Source of the DNA: Clostridiales bacterium
GTDB taxonomy: Bacteria > Bacillota > Clostridia > Saccharofermentanales > Saccharofermentanaceae
Length of the DNA stretch: 64,000 nucleotides
Direction: 5' to 3'
NCBI GenBank assembly: GCA_017962145.1
Contig: JAGCVX010000037.1
Span: 1-64,000 of the forward strand
The notes under the pieces were generated by a model that saw only the letters and a list, made by a program, of their open reading frames with translations, did not search any database and was not told the DNA's origin. The position numbers and the translations under genes were made by a program. Of the stretch, positions 1 through 8,643 are shown piece after piece. Numbering within the stretch: position 1 is the first letter of the stretch; each line of letters opens with the position of its first letter.

Positions 1-495
1 GCTGTTATCAAGGTTGGTGCTGCAACTGAGACTGAGATGAAAGAGAAGAAGCTCCGTATCGAAGATGCTCTGGCTGCAACTCGTGCTGCAGTTGAAGAAG
101 GTATCGTTCCCGGCGGCGGAACAGCTTACATCAATGTTCTCCCGGCAGTTACCGCTCTTATCGACAAGTACGACGGAGATGTTGCAACCGGTATCCGTAT
201 CATCGCAAAGGCTCTCGAAGCTCCGATCCGTCAGATCGCAACCAACGCAGGTCTCGATGGTTCCGTAATCTGCGAGAACATCAAGAAGAGCGAACCCGGC
301 AACGGTTATGACGCGCTCAACGACAAGTATGTCAATATGTTTGACGTAGGTATCGTAGACCCGGCCAAGGTTACACGTTCTGCTCTGCAGAATGCGGCTT
401 CCGTATCCTCCACACTGCTTACAACAGAAGCAGTAGTATGCGATATCCCGCAGCCGGAACCGCCGATGCCGAATCCGAACGCCGGTATGTATTAA
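1..495 (+). CDS. groEL: Chaperonin GroEL, C-terminal part (5' end outside window)
   Basis: This is the last 164 codons of the large ATP-dependent chaperonin that folds cytosolic proteins in a double heptameric ring with GroES. The reading frame is open from base 1. Family landmarks are visible: the helix [18 protein letters not shown], the glycine-rich turn IVPGGGTAY, and the late equatorial-domain segment [23 protein letters not shown] in which the Asp of the VDPAKV turn contacts nucleotide in known GroELs. The C-terminal tail ends in [10 protein letters not shown] and lacks the GGM repeats of many GroELs. A hairpin terminator follows 25 bases after the stop, so this is the end of the transcript. 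The upstream partner groES would lie outside the window. Confidence 0.97.
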   Translation, partial: AVIKVGAATETEMKEKKLRIEDALAATRAAVEEGIVPGGGTAYINVLPAVTALIDKYDGDVATGIRIIAKALEAPIRQIATNAGLDGSVICENIKKSEPGNGYDALNDKYVNMFDVGIVDPAKVTRSALQNAASVSSTLLTTEAVVCDIPQPEPPMPNPNAGMY

Positions 496-519
496 TCCGC
501 GTTTTTCTGGTAAAATCAA

Positions 520-558
520 GGGGTCATGATCAGAAATGGTCATGGCCTCTTATTGTTT
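520..558 (+). terminator. Rho-independent terminator after groEL
   Basis: A 12-bp stem (GGGGTCATGATC at 520-531 pairing with GGTCATGGCCTC at 538-549, with several G-U pairs) has a six-base loop and is followed by TTATTGTTT. It sits just after the groEL stop and before the ribosome binding site of the next gene. Confidence 0.75.
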
Positions 559-570
559 ATGAGGTGATTT

Positions 571-1143
571 ATGTTCGTCAATGATGTCATGGCTGAAAAA
601 CTCGTCAAGAAGGCGACGACTTCTAAGGACCGGGTTTGTAAGTGTCTGATTATTCTTTTTGCAGTTCTGCTGATTCTTCTTGTTTTGATTTTTCCGTTGT
701 TTTTCGGGATCGGATATCTTTTCCTTCTTTCCGGCGCGATCGGTTTTGGTATCGGTTTCGGCTGCTATTACTATGTTACGGGAATGTATGTCGAGTATGA
801 GTACTGTATCGTCAATGAAAACTTCTCTATCGATGTGATCAAGGCCCGAACACGTCGTTCTCCTTTGTATTCCGGTTCGGTAAAGGATTTTGAGATGGTC
901 GCAAAGCTCAAAGATGCAAATCACCCGATCTCCGAGTTTCAGAAGAAGGATACGCTTGCCGTAAACTGTGTTTCCGGAGAAAATCCCGATGATGAATGGT
1001 ATATCGCGACGAAGATGGGAAAGAATAATCTTCTGATCACGTTTGAGCCGGACGAGAAGTTCTTAAAGGCCATGTACCGTTATAATCCGAGAAATGTTAT
1101 GTATCGTCCGTCCGCAGTGAAGAAGTCGGGCAAGAAAGAGTAA
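571..1143 (+). CDS. DUF6106-like membrane protein
   Basis: A 190-residue protein of unknown function. Residues about 25-72 form two closely spaced hydrophobic helices rich in Leu, Ile, Phe and Gly, so it is an integral membrane protein with a short lysine-rich N-terminus (EKLVKKATTSKDR). The rest, including IVNENFSIDVIKARTRRSPLY, is a soluble domain, probably cytosolic because of its many basic residues. Overall shape and N-terminal MFVNDV recall the DUF6106 family of Firmicutes; this assignment is from memory. The start has GAGGTGA just upstream. Its stop is one base from the next start, so it is co-transcribed with the acyl-ACP thioesterase. Confidence 0.7.
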   Translation: MFVNDVMAEKLVKKATTSKDRVCKCLIILFAVLLILLVLIFPLFFGIGYLFLLSGAIGFGIGFGCYYYVTGMYVEYEYCIVNENFSIDVIKARTRRSPLYSGSVKDFEMVAKLKDANHPISEFQKKDTLAVNCVSGENPDDEWYIATKMGKNNLLITFEPDEKFLKAMYRYNPRNVMYRPSAVKKSGKKE

Positions 1144-1144
1144 T

Positions 1145-1891
1145 ATGCAGTATATCCAGGATCAAAACCTATTTCAGTTTACGATCATCGGTCCGGAGAC
1201 GGACATTCTTGATCGTCTTCATTATCATGCACTTTTTGCCATGCTTCAGGAAGCGGCCTGCCTTGATGCCGAGCATCACGGATTCGGTTCCCACGACATG
1301 GATACTTTTGAAGCCTGCTGGCTCCTTCTTCGTATGAAGGTTCATATGGACAAAGTACCGAAGTGGCAGGACCGTATCTATATCCGTACCTGGTCAAGAG
1401 GTTTTCAGAAAGTGCTCTTTAACCGAGATTTTGATATTTTCGATGAGAATATGGAAAGGATCGGATGGGCCACATCCGTATGGGTGATCGCACATCACGG
1501 AGACCATCGCCCGGTGCGCCCTCAGTCGATCCCGGGAATGGAGATCTATGCGACGGTAGTAGAATCCGATAGAAAAGTCGAGAAGATCGCGCCGCTTTCC
1601 AAAGAAGAAGAGGATCTGGCACCGGCTCTCTGCAAATATGCGGATTTCAGTGAGATCGACAGAAATATGCATGTGAATAATACCCGCTATATCGCCTGGA
1701 GTGAAGATGGGTATTATGTGGATCTTTCTTATGAGACGCCGATCCGTGAAGTATCGATCAACTATTCTTCTGAAGTCAAGCAGGGGGAAGAGGTTCGTAT
1801 TTTCCGTAAGAGTTTCGGCGATTATGTTCAGATCGACGGATATGAGGCAGAAAGCGGGCGGCACGTATTCTCCACGATACTTCGGTCCTGA
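1145..1891 (+). CDS. Acyl-ACP thioesterase (FatA/FatB-type double hotdog)
   Basis: It hydrolyses acyl-acyl carrier protein to free fatty acid in the cytosol and so sets chain release in fatty-acid synthesis. At 248 residues it has the usual bacterial length. The N-terminal hotdog runs about 5-135 (RLHYHALFAMLQEAA, then WLLLRMKVHMDKVPKWQD and YIRTWSRGF, the substrate-channel strands). The C-terminal hotdog begins with the signature DRNMHVNNTRYIAW at about 176-189, which carries the conserved Asp, Asn and His of the family's catalytic network. It follows the DUF6106-like gene by one base, and no hairpin is seen before the ABC cassette. Bacterial members of this family are common in anaerobic Firmicutes; chain-length preference cannot be read from sequence here. 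Confidence 0.9.
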   Translation: MQYIQDQNLFQFTIIGPETDILDRLHYHALFAMLQEAACLDAEHHGFGSHDMDTFEACWLLLRMKVHMDKVPKWQDRIYIRTWSRGFQKVLFNRDFDIFDENMERIGWATSVWVIAHHGDHRPVRPQSIPGMEIYATVVESDRKVEKIAPLSKEEEDLAPALCKYADFSEIDRNMHVNNTRYIAWSEDGYYVDLSYETPIREVSINYSSEVKQGEEVRIFRKSFGDYVQIDGYEAESGRHVFSTILRS

Positions 1892-1919
1892 GCCGTTTTG
1901 CTCGGAAAAGTATAAGGGG

Positions 1920-1948
1920 TTTATTGTTTTAAGTAATTAGGTTAAAAT
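1920..1948 (+). promoter_or_regulatory. Possible promoter of the Gld-like ABC cassette
   Basis: TTTATT at 1920-1925 and TAAAAT at 1943-1948 are separated by 17 bases, about 35 bases before the ATPase start. The -10 is good and the -35 is weak. Confidence 0.35.
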
Positions 1949-1982
1949 ATTTTGGCAAGGTTTATATGGAGGATGGGATAAC

Positions 1983-2918
1983 ATGATAGAGGTTTCCAAT
2001 CTGGTAAAGTTTTATGGAGATAAGAAAGCTGTCTCCGGAATCTCTTTTACCGTCAATCAAGGTGAAATTCTCGGTTTCCTCGGACCCAACGGTGCGGGTA
2101 AGACTACGACGATGAATATTATCACCGGATTTCTGTCCGCGACCAGTGGTCGGATCACGATCAACGGATACGATGTTCTTGAGCAGCCGGAAATGGCGAA
2201 GAAGAATATCGGCTACCTGCCTGAGCAGCCGCCGCTTTTCCTGGACATGACAGTATATGAATATCTGGAATATGTCAGTGAACTGAAAAAAGTTCCGAAA
2301 GATATCAGAAAAAAGCAGATCACCGATGTCATGAAGATGGTGCATATCGGTAATGTATCCGGCCGTCTGATCCACAATCTTTCCAAAGGTTATCGTCAGA
2401 GAGTCGGTATCGCACAGACCTTGATCGGAAATCCGGAAGTCATCATCCTCGACGAGCCGACTGTCGGTCTTGACCCGAATCAGGTCATCGAGATGCGAAA
2501 GCTGATCTGCGATCTTTCCAAGACACATACGATTATCTTCAGTTCCCATATTCTTTCCGAGGTCCAGGCGATCTGTGACCGTGTCATCATCATCAATAAC
2601 GGAAAGATCGTGGCAGATGCCCCGACGATGGAACTTTCCGCGAGGGTGGAGGGAAGCGTGCATTATTCGCTTACCCTGGAATCTTCCTTCAATGCCGTTC
2701 AGATGCCGCTTCGTGCGGTTCCCGGCGTTCGTTCTGTTACGCTTATGCAGGAAAAAGACGGACTTATCCAGGTCGATCTGATGGCCGATGGCGATCTCGA
2801 CGTGAGAAAGTCCGTATTCTTTGCTCTGGCACGCATTAATGTGCCGATTCTGGAGTATCGTTCCCTGGCGCCTTCGCTGGAAGATATCTTCACGAGCATT
2901 ACTTCACCGAGAAAGTAA
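1983..2918 (+). CDS. ABC transporter ATP-binding protein (GldA/NosF-like)
   Basis: This is the cytosolic ATPase of an ABC-2 type transporter. Of 311 residues, 1-225 form the nucleotide-binding domain: Walker A GPNGAGKTT, signature NLSKGYRQRVGIAQ, Walker B VIILDEPTVGLD and the switch histidine in SSHIL. Residues about 230-311 are the extra C-terminal domain seen in ABC-2 exporters (ending YRSLAPSLEDIF, a typical tail). It opens a cassette with the permease 11 bases downstream, then a GldG-like protein, a DUF4340 protein and a DUF5711 protein. Family relatives serve in gliding machinery (GldA), copper delivery (NosF) and export; no substrate is visible here. All ATPase motifs are intact. Confidence 0.95.
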   Translation: MIEVSNLVKFYGDKKAVSGISFTVNQGEILGFLGPNGAGKTTTMNIITGFLSATSGRITINGYDVLEQPEMAKKNIGYLPEQPPLFLDMTVYEYLEYVSELKKVPKDIRKKQITDVMKMVHIGNVSGRLIHNLSKGYRQRVGIAQTLIGNPEVIILDEPTVGLDPNQVIEMRKLICDLSKTHTIIFSSHILSEVQAICDRVIIINNGKIVADAPTMELSARVEGSVHYSLTLESSFNAVQMPLRAVPGVRSVTLMQEKDGLIQVDLMADGDLDVRKSVFFALARINVPILEYRSLAPSLEDIFTSITSPRK

Positions 2919-2929
2919 GGAGAGACGAT

Positions 2930-3706
2930 ATGTTTGCAGTTTTTAAACGAGAATTCCTTTCCTATTTCCGAACACCGGTAGGATGGGTCGCGATCTGCCT
3001 GATGAGTGTGATCAGCGGATATTATTTTTCCAATATGCTTGCATCTTCCTATGTAAATATCGCGATGGAGATTGCTTACCTTCGCACATTCTTCGTGATC
3101 TTGATTCCGATCATCACGATGCGATTGTTCGCCGAAGAAAAGAAGAACGGTACGATCGTACTGCTTTACACGATGCCGTTTTCGATAAAAGAAGCGGTTA
3201 TCGGTAAGTTCCTGGCAGCGATGGCATTACAGGCCATCATGCTCATCAGTGTATTCAGCCACATTATCATAACGGTGGTCTGCTCGGGTATTATCAATTC
3301 CGCCACATGGGGCGCGATCTTCGGATATCTGGCTCTCGCGGCACTGTTCATTTCAATCGGTATGCTGACTTCCGCCATGACGGAAAACCAGATCATGTCC
3401 GCAGTCGTTTGCTTCGTCGTGATCCTTTTCATCATTATGCTTTCTCAGATCGCAGATTCGGTTTCTTCGATCATTCAGGCGATCTTAAAAGTAACAGGTC
3501 TTTACGGCCTTAAGGAATCCAGCATTTATTCTGCAGGAAATGCCGTTCGAAATGCACTTAACTGGCTCGATCCTTATGAGAAGACAGCCTGCTATACATC
3601 CGGTGTGTTTAAGATCGTACCGATCGTTTTCTGCCTGAGTTTTGCTGCTGTATTTATGTATATCACTTACCGCGTTCTCGAGAAGAAACGCTGGAGTCAG
3701 AGCTAA
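2930..3706 (+). CDS. ABC-2 type transporter permease (GldF-like)
   Basis: This 258-residue permease has six hydrophobic segments (about 15-38, 50-70, 100-125, 135-160, 165-190 and 225-248) and is the membrane partner of the preceding ATPase. The N-terminal FKREFLSYFRTPVGWVAI and the segment TMRLFAEEKKNGTIVLLYTMP are typical of GldF/NosY-like ABC-2 permeases, the latter being the elbow that follows the second helix. It has an AAGGAGAG ribosome binding site and lies 11 bases after the ATPase and 18 bases before the GldG-like gene, so translation is probably coordinated. The substrate is unknown. Confidence 0.92.
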   Translation: MFAVFKREFLSYFRTPVGWVAICLMSVISGYYFSNMLASSYVNIAMEIAYLRTFFVILIPIITMRLFAEEKKNGTIVLLYTMPFSIKEAVIGKFLAAMALQAIMLISVFSHIIITVVCSGIINSATWGAIFGYLALAALFISIGMLTSAMTENQIMSAVVCFVVILFIIMLSQIADSVSSIIQAILKVTGLYGLKESSIYSAGNAVRNALNWLDPYEKTACYTSGVFKIVPIVFCLSFAAVFMYITYRVLEKKRWSQS

Positions 3707-3724
3707 GAAAGGGAGGTTACGGTT

Positions 3725-5239
3725 ATGGCGAAAAAATCCGCGAAAGACAATATTATCCGTGAACGCGTCGTAAAAGCTCCCAAAGTCAAGGTTAGTTCTG
3801 ACGCACGTTTTGCGGTATTGAAGAAAGTTTCGGTTGTATCGGTCGTACTGATCCTTGCGATCTGTCTGGTATTTAATCTGCTTATCTATTTGATTCTCGA
3901 TAAGCCGCTTACTTTTGATACGACTTCTGTAAAGAGTAATACGATCAGTGAATACTCGAAAAATCTTCTGAAATCTCTCGATAAGAAAGTCGATATCATC
4001 GGTCTGGTCGATGAGAATGACTCGATCGAGTGGAAAGAATATTTTATGCCTCTTCTGGAGGATTATGTGGCTAAAGGAGATGGAAAGGTATCTGTCCGTT
4101 ATGTTGATCCGGATACGAATCCTTTCATTCTTTCCGAGCTTGATCCGGACAACGTGTATAAGTTCGAAAAGGGACAGTTCGTTTTCGTATGCGAAGATAT
4201 GAAAGTCGCGTTGAATCCGTATTCTTGTTTCAGCTATGATCAGTCGGTTTATGCGATCTATGGAGTCCAGCTTCCGGTCGTCAATAATGTTGAGATGAAT
4301 ATCACCGGATTGATCTCCTATGTCACATCGAACAATCCGCTGCATGCTTATTTCCTGCAAGGACATAATGAATCGGAATCGCATGTATACCTCGATACGA
4401 TCATGCAGTCTATCGGCATTGTCACTTCGGATCTGAAACTTTCGGGTGATAGCGCAAAGATCCCGGATGACTGCGAACTGCTTTTGATCCTGCAGCCGAT
4501 GTTTGATATCTCGGTCATGGAAAGAGAACTGATCCAGACTTACCTCGACAACGGCGGAAAGCTCGTGATCGTAAATGATTTCGGTGACAACCAGCAGGTC
4601 GACTATTCTAATCTGAATATGATTACCGAGCGTATGGGTGTTACTCTTGAGCAGGGTATTCTTCATGAAGGTGACAGCAGTTATCTTGTAAACAGTGGTG
4701 ATCCGTATACATCCATCGCGGTTCCTTCTTCCGAATACGCTGAGTATATCCGTATTCCGGACCGTTTCTCGGTTGAAAAGATCCGCTACATGAGTGTTTT
4801 CACGGATAAGTCGAGTGACGTGTATGTCTCTCCGCTTCTGAATACATCAAGCCTTACTTCAGTAGATTTCCTGCAGAAAGAGATCGCAGGTACAGCTACG
4901 ACGGGAATGTATCCGGTCGTACTTCAGTGTGTTGACACATCCAAGGCGAAGAATTCCTGTATGATCATTTTTGGTACGCAGGATTTTACTTCGGATGCAT
5001 ACTATGGCGTAAAATCCCTTAACGATAACAATGCCAAATTCGTTCGTGCATGCCTTGGCGATATCTGCCAGATCGATGTTTCTGTTTCGGTTCCGGCAAA
5101 GACGATTCCGAGTTTTTCGCTGACTCGTCCGATTTCGTCGTCGAGTGTTACATTCTGGTCGATCGTCGTTATGGCGGTGATTCCGATCGGTACTCTGGCA
5201 GCCGGTATCTATACGTATCGTAAGAGACGTCATTTGTAA
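3725..5239 (+). CDS. GldG-family ABC transporter accessory protein
   Basis: A 504-residue protein of the family often annotated as an ABC-type uncharacterised transport component (PF09822-like). A basic cytosolic N-terminus is followed by a membrane helix (about 38-58, VVLILAICLVFNLLIYLIL). A large extracytoplasmic domain fills about 60-470, and a C-terminal helix (about 475-497) ends in RKRR, so both ends are predicted inside. The segment YFLQGHNESES matches the conserved GHgE-type motif of GldG-like domains, and LIQTYLDNGGKLVIVNDF the region after it. It sits between the permease and the DUF4340 gene in an unbroken cassette. In Bacteroidetes the relatives act with GldA and GldF in gliding; a gliding role should not be assumed here. 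Confidence 0.85.
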   Translation: MAKKSAKDNIIRERVVKAPKVKVSSDARFAVLKKVSVVSVVLILAICLVFNLLIYLILDKPLTFDTTSVKSNTISEYSKNLLKSLDKKVDIIGLVDENDSIEWKEYFMPLLEDYVAKGDGKVSVRYVDPDTNPFILSELDPDNVYKFEKGQFVFVCEDMKVALNPYSCFSYDQSVYAIYGVQLPVVNNVEMNITGLISYVTSNNPLHAYFLQGHNESESHVYLDTIMQSIGIVTSDLKLSGDSAKIPDDCELLLILQPMFDISVMERELIQTYLDNGGKLVIVNDFGDNQQVDYSNLNMITERMGVTLEQGILHEGDSSYLVNSGDPYTSIAVPSSEYAEYIRIPDRFSVEKIRYMSVFTDKSSDVYVSPLLNTSSLTSVDFLQKEIAGTATTGMYPVVLQCVDTSKAKNSCMIIFGTQDFTSDAYYGVKSLNDNNAKFVRACLGDICQIDVSVSVPAKTIPSFSLTRPISSSSVTFWSIVVMAVIPIGTLAAGIYTYRKRRHL

Positions 5240-5260
5240 TCGGAGGAATTTGGATAGCGT

Positions 5261-6742
5261 ATGAAGATCTCGCGCAAATTACTGGTTCCGCTTATCGTAT
5301 TCATCGCTCTGTCGGTAATTCTGGCCGTGTACCTGGTGGTGGATAAGATCCGCAGGAATTCGCTGGAAAAGAAACTGGGTACGGAGACGGTCACGCTCTG
5401 TGCGCCGGAAGATGTGCTTACCTTTACGATTACTTCTGCGGATGGTGAGTCAAAAGAGTTCTATTATGATGAAAACGGTAATCTGACATCTGCCAAACAT
5501 AACGGTGAAGAGGTTATGGCAGATAAGATCAACTTGCAATTCCTGAATAATCAGATCTCTGAGTTTTGTACGTTTGCCTGCGAAAAATCATTTAAGAATG
5601 AAAATGCTGATTCGGATTACGGTCTTTCTCCGGATTGCTATACGGTCACGATCAAAACTCGTGCCGGAGCGATGGAAGTTTTACACCTGGGCAAAGAAAC
5701 AGGCGATGGGTCCGGTATTTACATAAGAAGAAACAGCGAAGAGAAGATCCTTCTGGGCAGCAGGTATATCGCAGCCGCTGTTGCGAAGACCTTCGATTGC
5801 TATATGAATCTTTATGTTGTGAATATCATGAAGATAACGGTAGAAGAGATCACTTTTACACGTACATCGACAGGTGACAAGATCGTTGTTGAGCCGGCGG
5901 AAGATGATAACAGCGGTATTTACACCGTTTCAAACTATAAGGTTACCTATCCGATGAAGAGAGACGCATCTTCCACACTTGTGCAGCTTCTGGACAAAGT
6001 CCTGTTTTTCCAGATCTCGTCTTATTTCCCGATAGACGAGGCGGATTATCCTTCCTACGGACTGGACGAACCCGAGTATATCTTCTCGATCAAACAGATC
6101 AGCGGAAATGTTACTGAACTTCGCCTTTCTCGTGAAATCGGCGGTTTCTACTACGGTACGGCTACCGGTGTTCCTTATGTTTTCCGAGTTACGGCAAGCT
6201 CGATCACTGGACTGAATCTTTCTTCGTTTGAACTCATCGATGCATATGTTATTCATGAGTATCTTGATGAAATCCGGACTGTAAGAGTCGAGATGAACGA
6301 TACTCAGTTTATCTTTGATATCTATATCGACAGTACAAAAACGATCACAAGCGAGGATTCTTATCTGAAACTGGATCAACGCGATGCGAAAGTATTTGCT
6401 CCGGATGGTTCCAGCTATGCGCTTTTGCTTTATACATCCATCTTCCAGATGCGTGCCAGCGCGGTCGATTATGACGCAGATCCGAAACTCGAAAATGTCG
6501 AGTGTACCATCACTGTCACGACTACTCTGAATCGTGTTTATTCTTTAAAACTCGTACCGAGAGATGAGACGACTTATTACTGCTTCATCGACGACCGCTA
6601 TAGTGGATTTATTGTAGACAGAAGCGTATTATATAAAGATAATGGTCATGTCTTCTCCGACTTTGGTATCTGGGATGCTTACCAGCTCTTAGATGAGGCC
6701 ATTATGAATAAAGACGATAGAGGGATCTACGAAAGACCGTAA
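5261..6742 (+). CDS. DUF4340 domain-containing membrane-anchored protein
   Basis: This 493-residue protein has one N-terminal membrane helix (about 8-28) and a large extracytoplasmic part. Its repeated beta-rich modules (for example LTFTITSADGESKEFYYDENG and the repeat-like IYTVSNYKVTYPMKRDASS, and YGLSPDCYTVTI matched later by YGLDEPEYIFSI) are typical of DUF4340, a family regularly encoded beside GldG-like ABC systems. The two YGL-x-xP elements at about 120 and 265 suggest tandem copies of the domain. It starts 21 bases after the GldG-like gene with a GGAGGA site. It probably forms an external module of the transporter; biochemical function is unknown. Confidence 0.85.
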   Translation: MKISRKLLVPLIVFIALSVILAVYLVVDKIRRNSLEKKLGTETVTLCAPEDVLTFTITSADGESKEFYYDENGNLTSAKHNGEEVMADKINLQFLNNQISEFCTFACEKSFKNENADSDYGLSPDCYTVTIKTRAGAMEVLHLGKETGDGSGIYIRRNSEEKILLGSRYIAAAVAKTFDCYMNLYVVNIMKITVEEITFTRTSTGDKIVVEPAEDDNSGIYTVSNYKVTYPMKRDASSTLVQLLDKVLFFQISSYFPIDEADYPSYGLDEPEYIFSIKQISGNVTELRLSREIGGFYYGTATGVPYVFRVTASSITGLNLSSFELIDAYVIHEYLDEIRTVRVEMNDTQFIFDIYIDSTKTITSEDSYLKLDQRDAKVFAPDGSSYALLLYTSIFQMRASAVDYDADPKLENVECTITVTTTLNRVYSLKLVPRDETTYYCFIDDRYSGFIVDRSVLYKDNGHVFSDFGIWDAYQLLDEAIMNKDDRGIYERP

Positions 6743-6750
6743 CTACAGGA

Positions 6751-7980
6751 ATGAGCAGGATGCCTGAAAATAACAGAAACAACAGAACCAATATAAAGAC
6801 GAAAAAACCGCCGGAGATCACGGATCATAAGGCGGAAAAAGAAATCGAGACGAAGCCGAAGCGCTATGCGACGGCTCTTCTTGTGATTCTGTCTATCCTT
6901 CTTGTGGCGGTATCCGTTATCCTGGTCTACATGATCAGCAATCACATCGAAGCAAAACGAGGTGCGAAAGAACAGCTCCGTCTTTCGGCGATCGCCGGAT
7001 TTGACTGTGAGTATTCGGAAGCGCAGCAGCTTTATCCATATAAGAATGGTCTTTTGAAAGTTACCGCGACTCGTGTGGCATATCTTTCTATCTCCGGAAA
7101 TGAGATCTACGGCGTAGATGTGGATATGAGCAATCCGATATGCATCAAGAGCGGCGACTATGCGATGGTCGCTGATACTGACGGATTCCTTTGCGCGGTC
7201 TTCTCGGAAGAAGGCATCCTTTACTACAAGCATATGACCGGTAAGATCGGAAACTTTGCGCTGGCACCGTCGGGTCTGTCCGCGGTCATCATCGAAGAAG
7301 GCAAATCCTTCGGTGGTGTGTATATCATGGACAAAGACGGATCGTTCCTGGCACAGTGGTCTTCGTATGAATCCGGTTATCCGATCTCCCTTGCATTTGC
7401 TCCGGATGAAAGTTCTTTGAGTGTTACTTTAGTCGATACGGACGGATCTCAGATGGTTCCGCACGTAAAGCAGTTTGCGATCCCGTCTGACAGAACATAC
7501 GAACGTCCGACCGAATCAGCCTTCTATACGCCTTCTTGTTCAGATATCATGCCGCTGATCGCGTATCTGAATAACGATACGATCGCAGTTGCAGGTATCA
7601 GTGATGTTGCGGTCATCGGAGACGGAAAGTGTGCGATGGTCAGCCCGCCGTTCCCTTGTGTCACCAGTATTTTCTCCTACGAGGGCGGTTATGCCGTGAT
7701 CTATTCGGATGGCGTCGACCAGCCGGTGCGTCTGGCGATCTTCGATCAGCAGGCCAACCAGAAGTCTGAGATCCAGTTGGGAAATCAGGTAAAAGATTAT
7801 GATGTTTCCGGAAGTTCGGTCCTGATCGCCGTAGATGACGATATTTATCTGATCAATCTCGATTCCGGAAAAGTAGAATCGGCGATCCCTGTAGACGAGC
7901 CTGTTCTTCGTGTATCGTTCTTCGGAACGAAGAATATCTGTGTTGTCACGCAGGCAGGTGTTCGAGAAATCTCGATCTGA
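6751..7980 (+). CDS. DUF5711-like membrane-anchored beta-propeller-type protein
   Basis: A 409-residue protein with a very basic N-terminus, one membrane helix at about 40-62, and an extracytoplasmic region made of repeated short beta segments with DG/SG turns (for example YAMVADTDGFLCAVFSEEG, then YIMDKDGSFLAQW), a pattern like a WD/PQQ-type propeller. This fits the DUF5711 family of Clostridia, judged from memory. It lies 8 bases after the DUF4340 gene and completes the five-gene exporter cassette. The start is uncertain: ATG 6751 has only ACAGGA upstream, and a second ATG three codons later is too close to GAGCAGG. Role unknown. Confidence 0.72.
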   Translation: MSRMPENNRNNRTNIKTKKPPEITDHKAEKEIETKPKRYATALLVILSILLVAVSVILVYMISNHIEAKRGAKEQLRLSAIAGFDCEYSEAQQLYPYKNGLLKVTATRVAYLSISGNEIYGVDVDMSNPICIKSGDYAMVADTDGFLCAVFSEEGILYYKHMTGKIGNFALAPSGLSAVIIEEGKSFGGVYIMDKDGSFLAQWSSYESGYPISLAFAPDESSLSVTLVDTDGSQMVPHVKQFAIPSDRTYERPTESAFYTPSCSDIMPLIAYLNNDTIAVAGISDVAVIGDGKCAMVSPPFPCVTSIFSYEGGYAVIYSDGVDQPVRLAIFDQQANQKSEIQLGNQVKDYDVSGSSVLIAVDDDIYLINLDSGKVESAIPVDEPVLRVSFFGTKNICVVTQAGVREISI

Positions 7981-7997
7981 TCGTAAAGGAGGCGCGT

Positions 7998-8642
7998 ATG
8001 GAAGCTGAGTTAAAACTCTCTTTTCCTTCGGATATAGAACTCTACGCGACCTTGGATGCGGAATGGTTTCTAAGTTCGATCTCGATCCTCGATATCAAAA
8101 AAGAAGAATACTGTAACCGTTATCTGGATACGAAAGAAAGAGACGCCCATCAGCATCGTCTTTCTCTTCGCATTCGTCATGTTCTGGGACAGGACTATAT
8201 ACATACCGTAAAGTGCGGCGCCACATACAGCGGCGGTTTTTCCAAGCGCTTCGAATGGAATCACCACAGCATGAATTCCGAATTTGACGCCGGTGCATTT
8301 CTCAAAGAAACGACCGAGGAAGAAGATCCGAAGGAGATCCTTTCCGAGGCGCTTGCTCCCATCTTAGGTAAAAAACTGGAAGATGTCTGTGCCACGGAGT
8401 TTGTAAGATCGACCATTACGGCGGAGTTTTCCGGATCTGTGGTAGAGATCTGTCTGGATACCGGGAAATGTGTTGCCGGCGACAAGAGCACTCCGATCTG
8501 CGAGATGGAGATCGAGCTTGTGCGCGGGAAAGAACAGGCAATTGAGGATCTGGGTAAGATCGTGATCGAGAATACAGATGCCTATGAGCAGACGATATCG
8601 AAGTATGCGCGCTGCCTGATGCTCCTTGAGAAGGAGGAGTAA
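7998..8642 (+). CDS. CYTH domain protein (triphosphatase tunnel fold)
   Basis: A 214-residue soluble protein with the diagnostic ExExK signature at the very N-terminus (MEAELKL), followed by the strand pattern of the triphosphate tunnel: YLDTKERDAHQHRLSLRIR, HTVKCGATYSGG, and later ICEMEIELVRGKEQAIEDLG with paired acidic residues. The family hydrolyses inorganic triphosphate, thiamine triphosphate or other organic triphosphates using divalent metal. It has an AAAGGAGG site. The next gene begins one base after its stop, so the two are translationally linked. The exact substrate cannot be told. Confidence 0.85.
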   Translation: MEAELKLSFPSDIELYATLDAEWFLSSISILDIKKEEYCNRYLDTKERDAHQHRLSLRIRHVLGQDYIHTVKCGATYSGGFSKRFEWNHHSMNSEFDAGAFLKETTEEEDPKEILSEALAPILGKKLEDVCATEFVRSTITAEFSGSVVEICLDTGKCVAGDKSTPICEMEIELVRGKEQAIEDLGKIVIENTDAYEQTISKYARCLMLLEKEE

Positions 8643-8643
8643 T

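Noticed and set aside
3485..4666. Minus-strand open frame of about 393 codons across the permease and GldG-like genes
   Set aside because: Antisense to two genes of a tight operon, no domain and no ribosome site.
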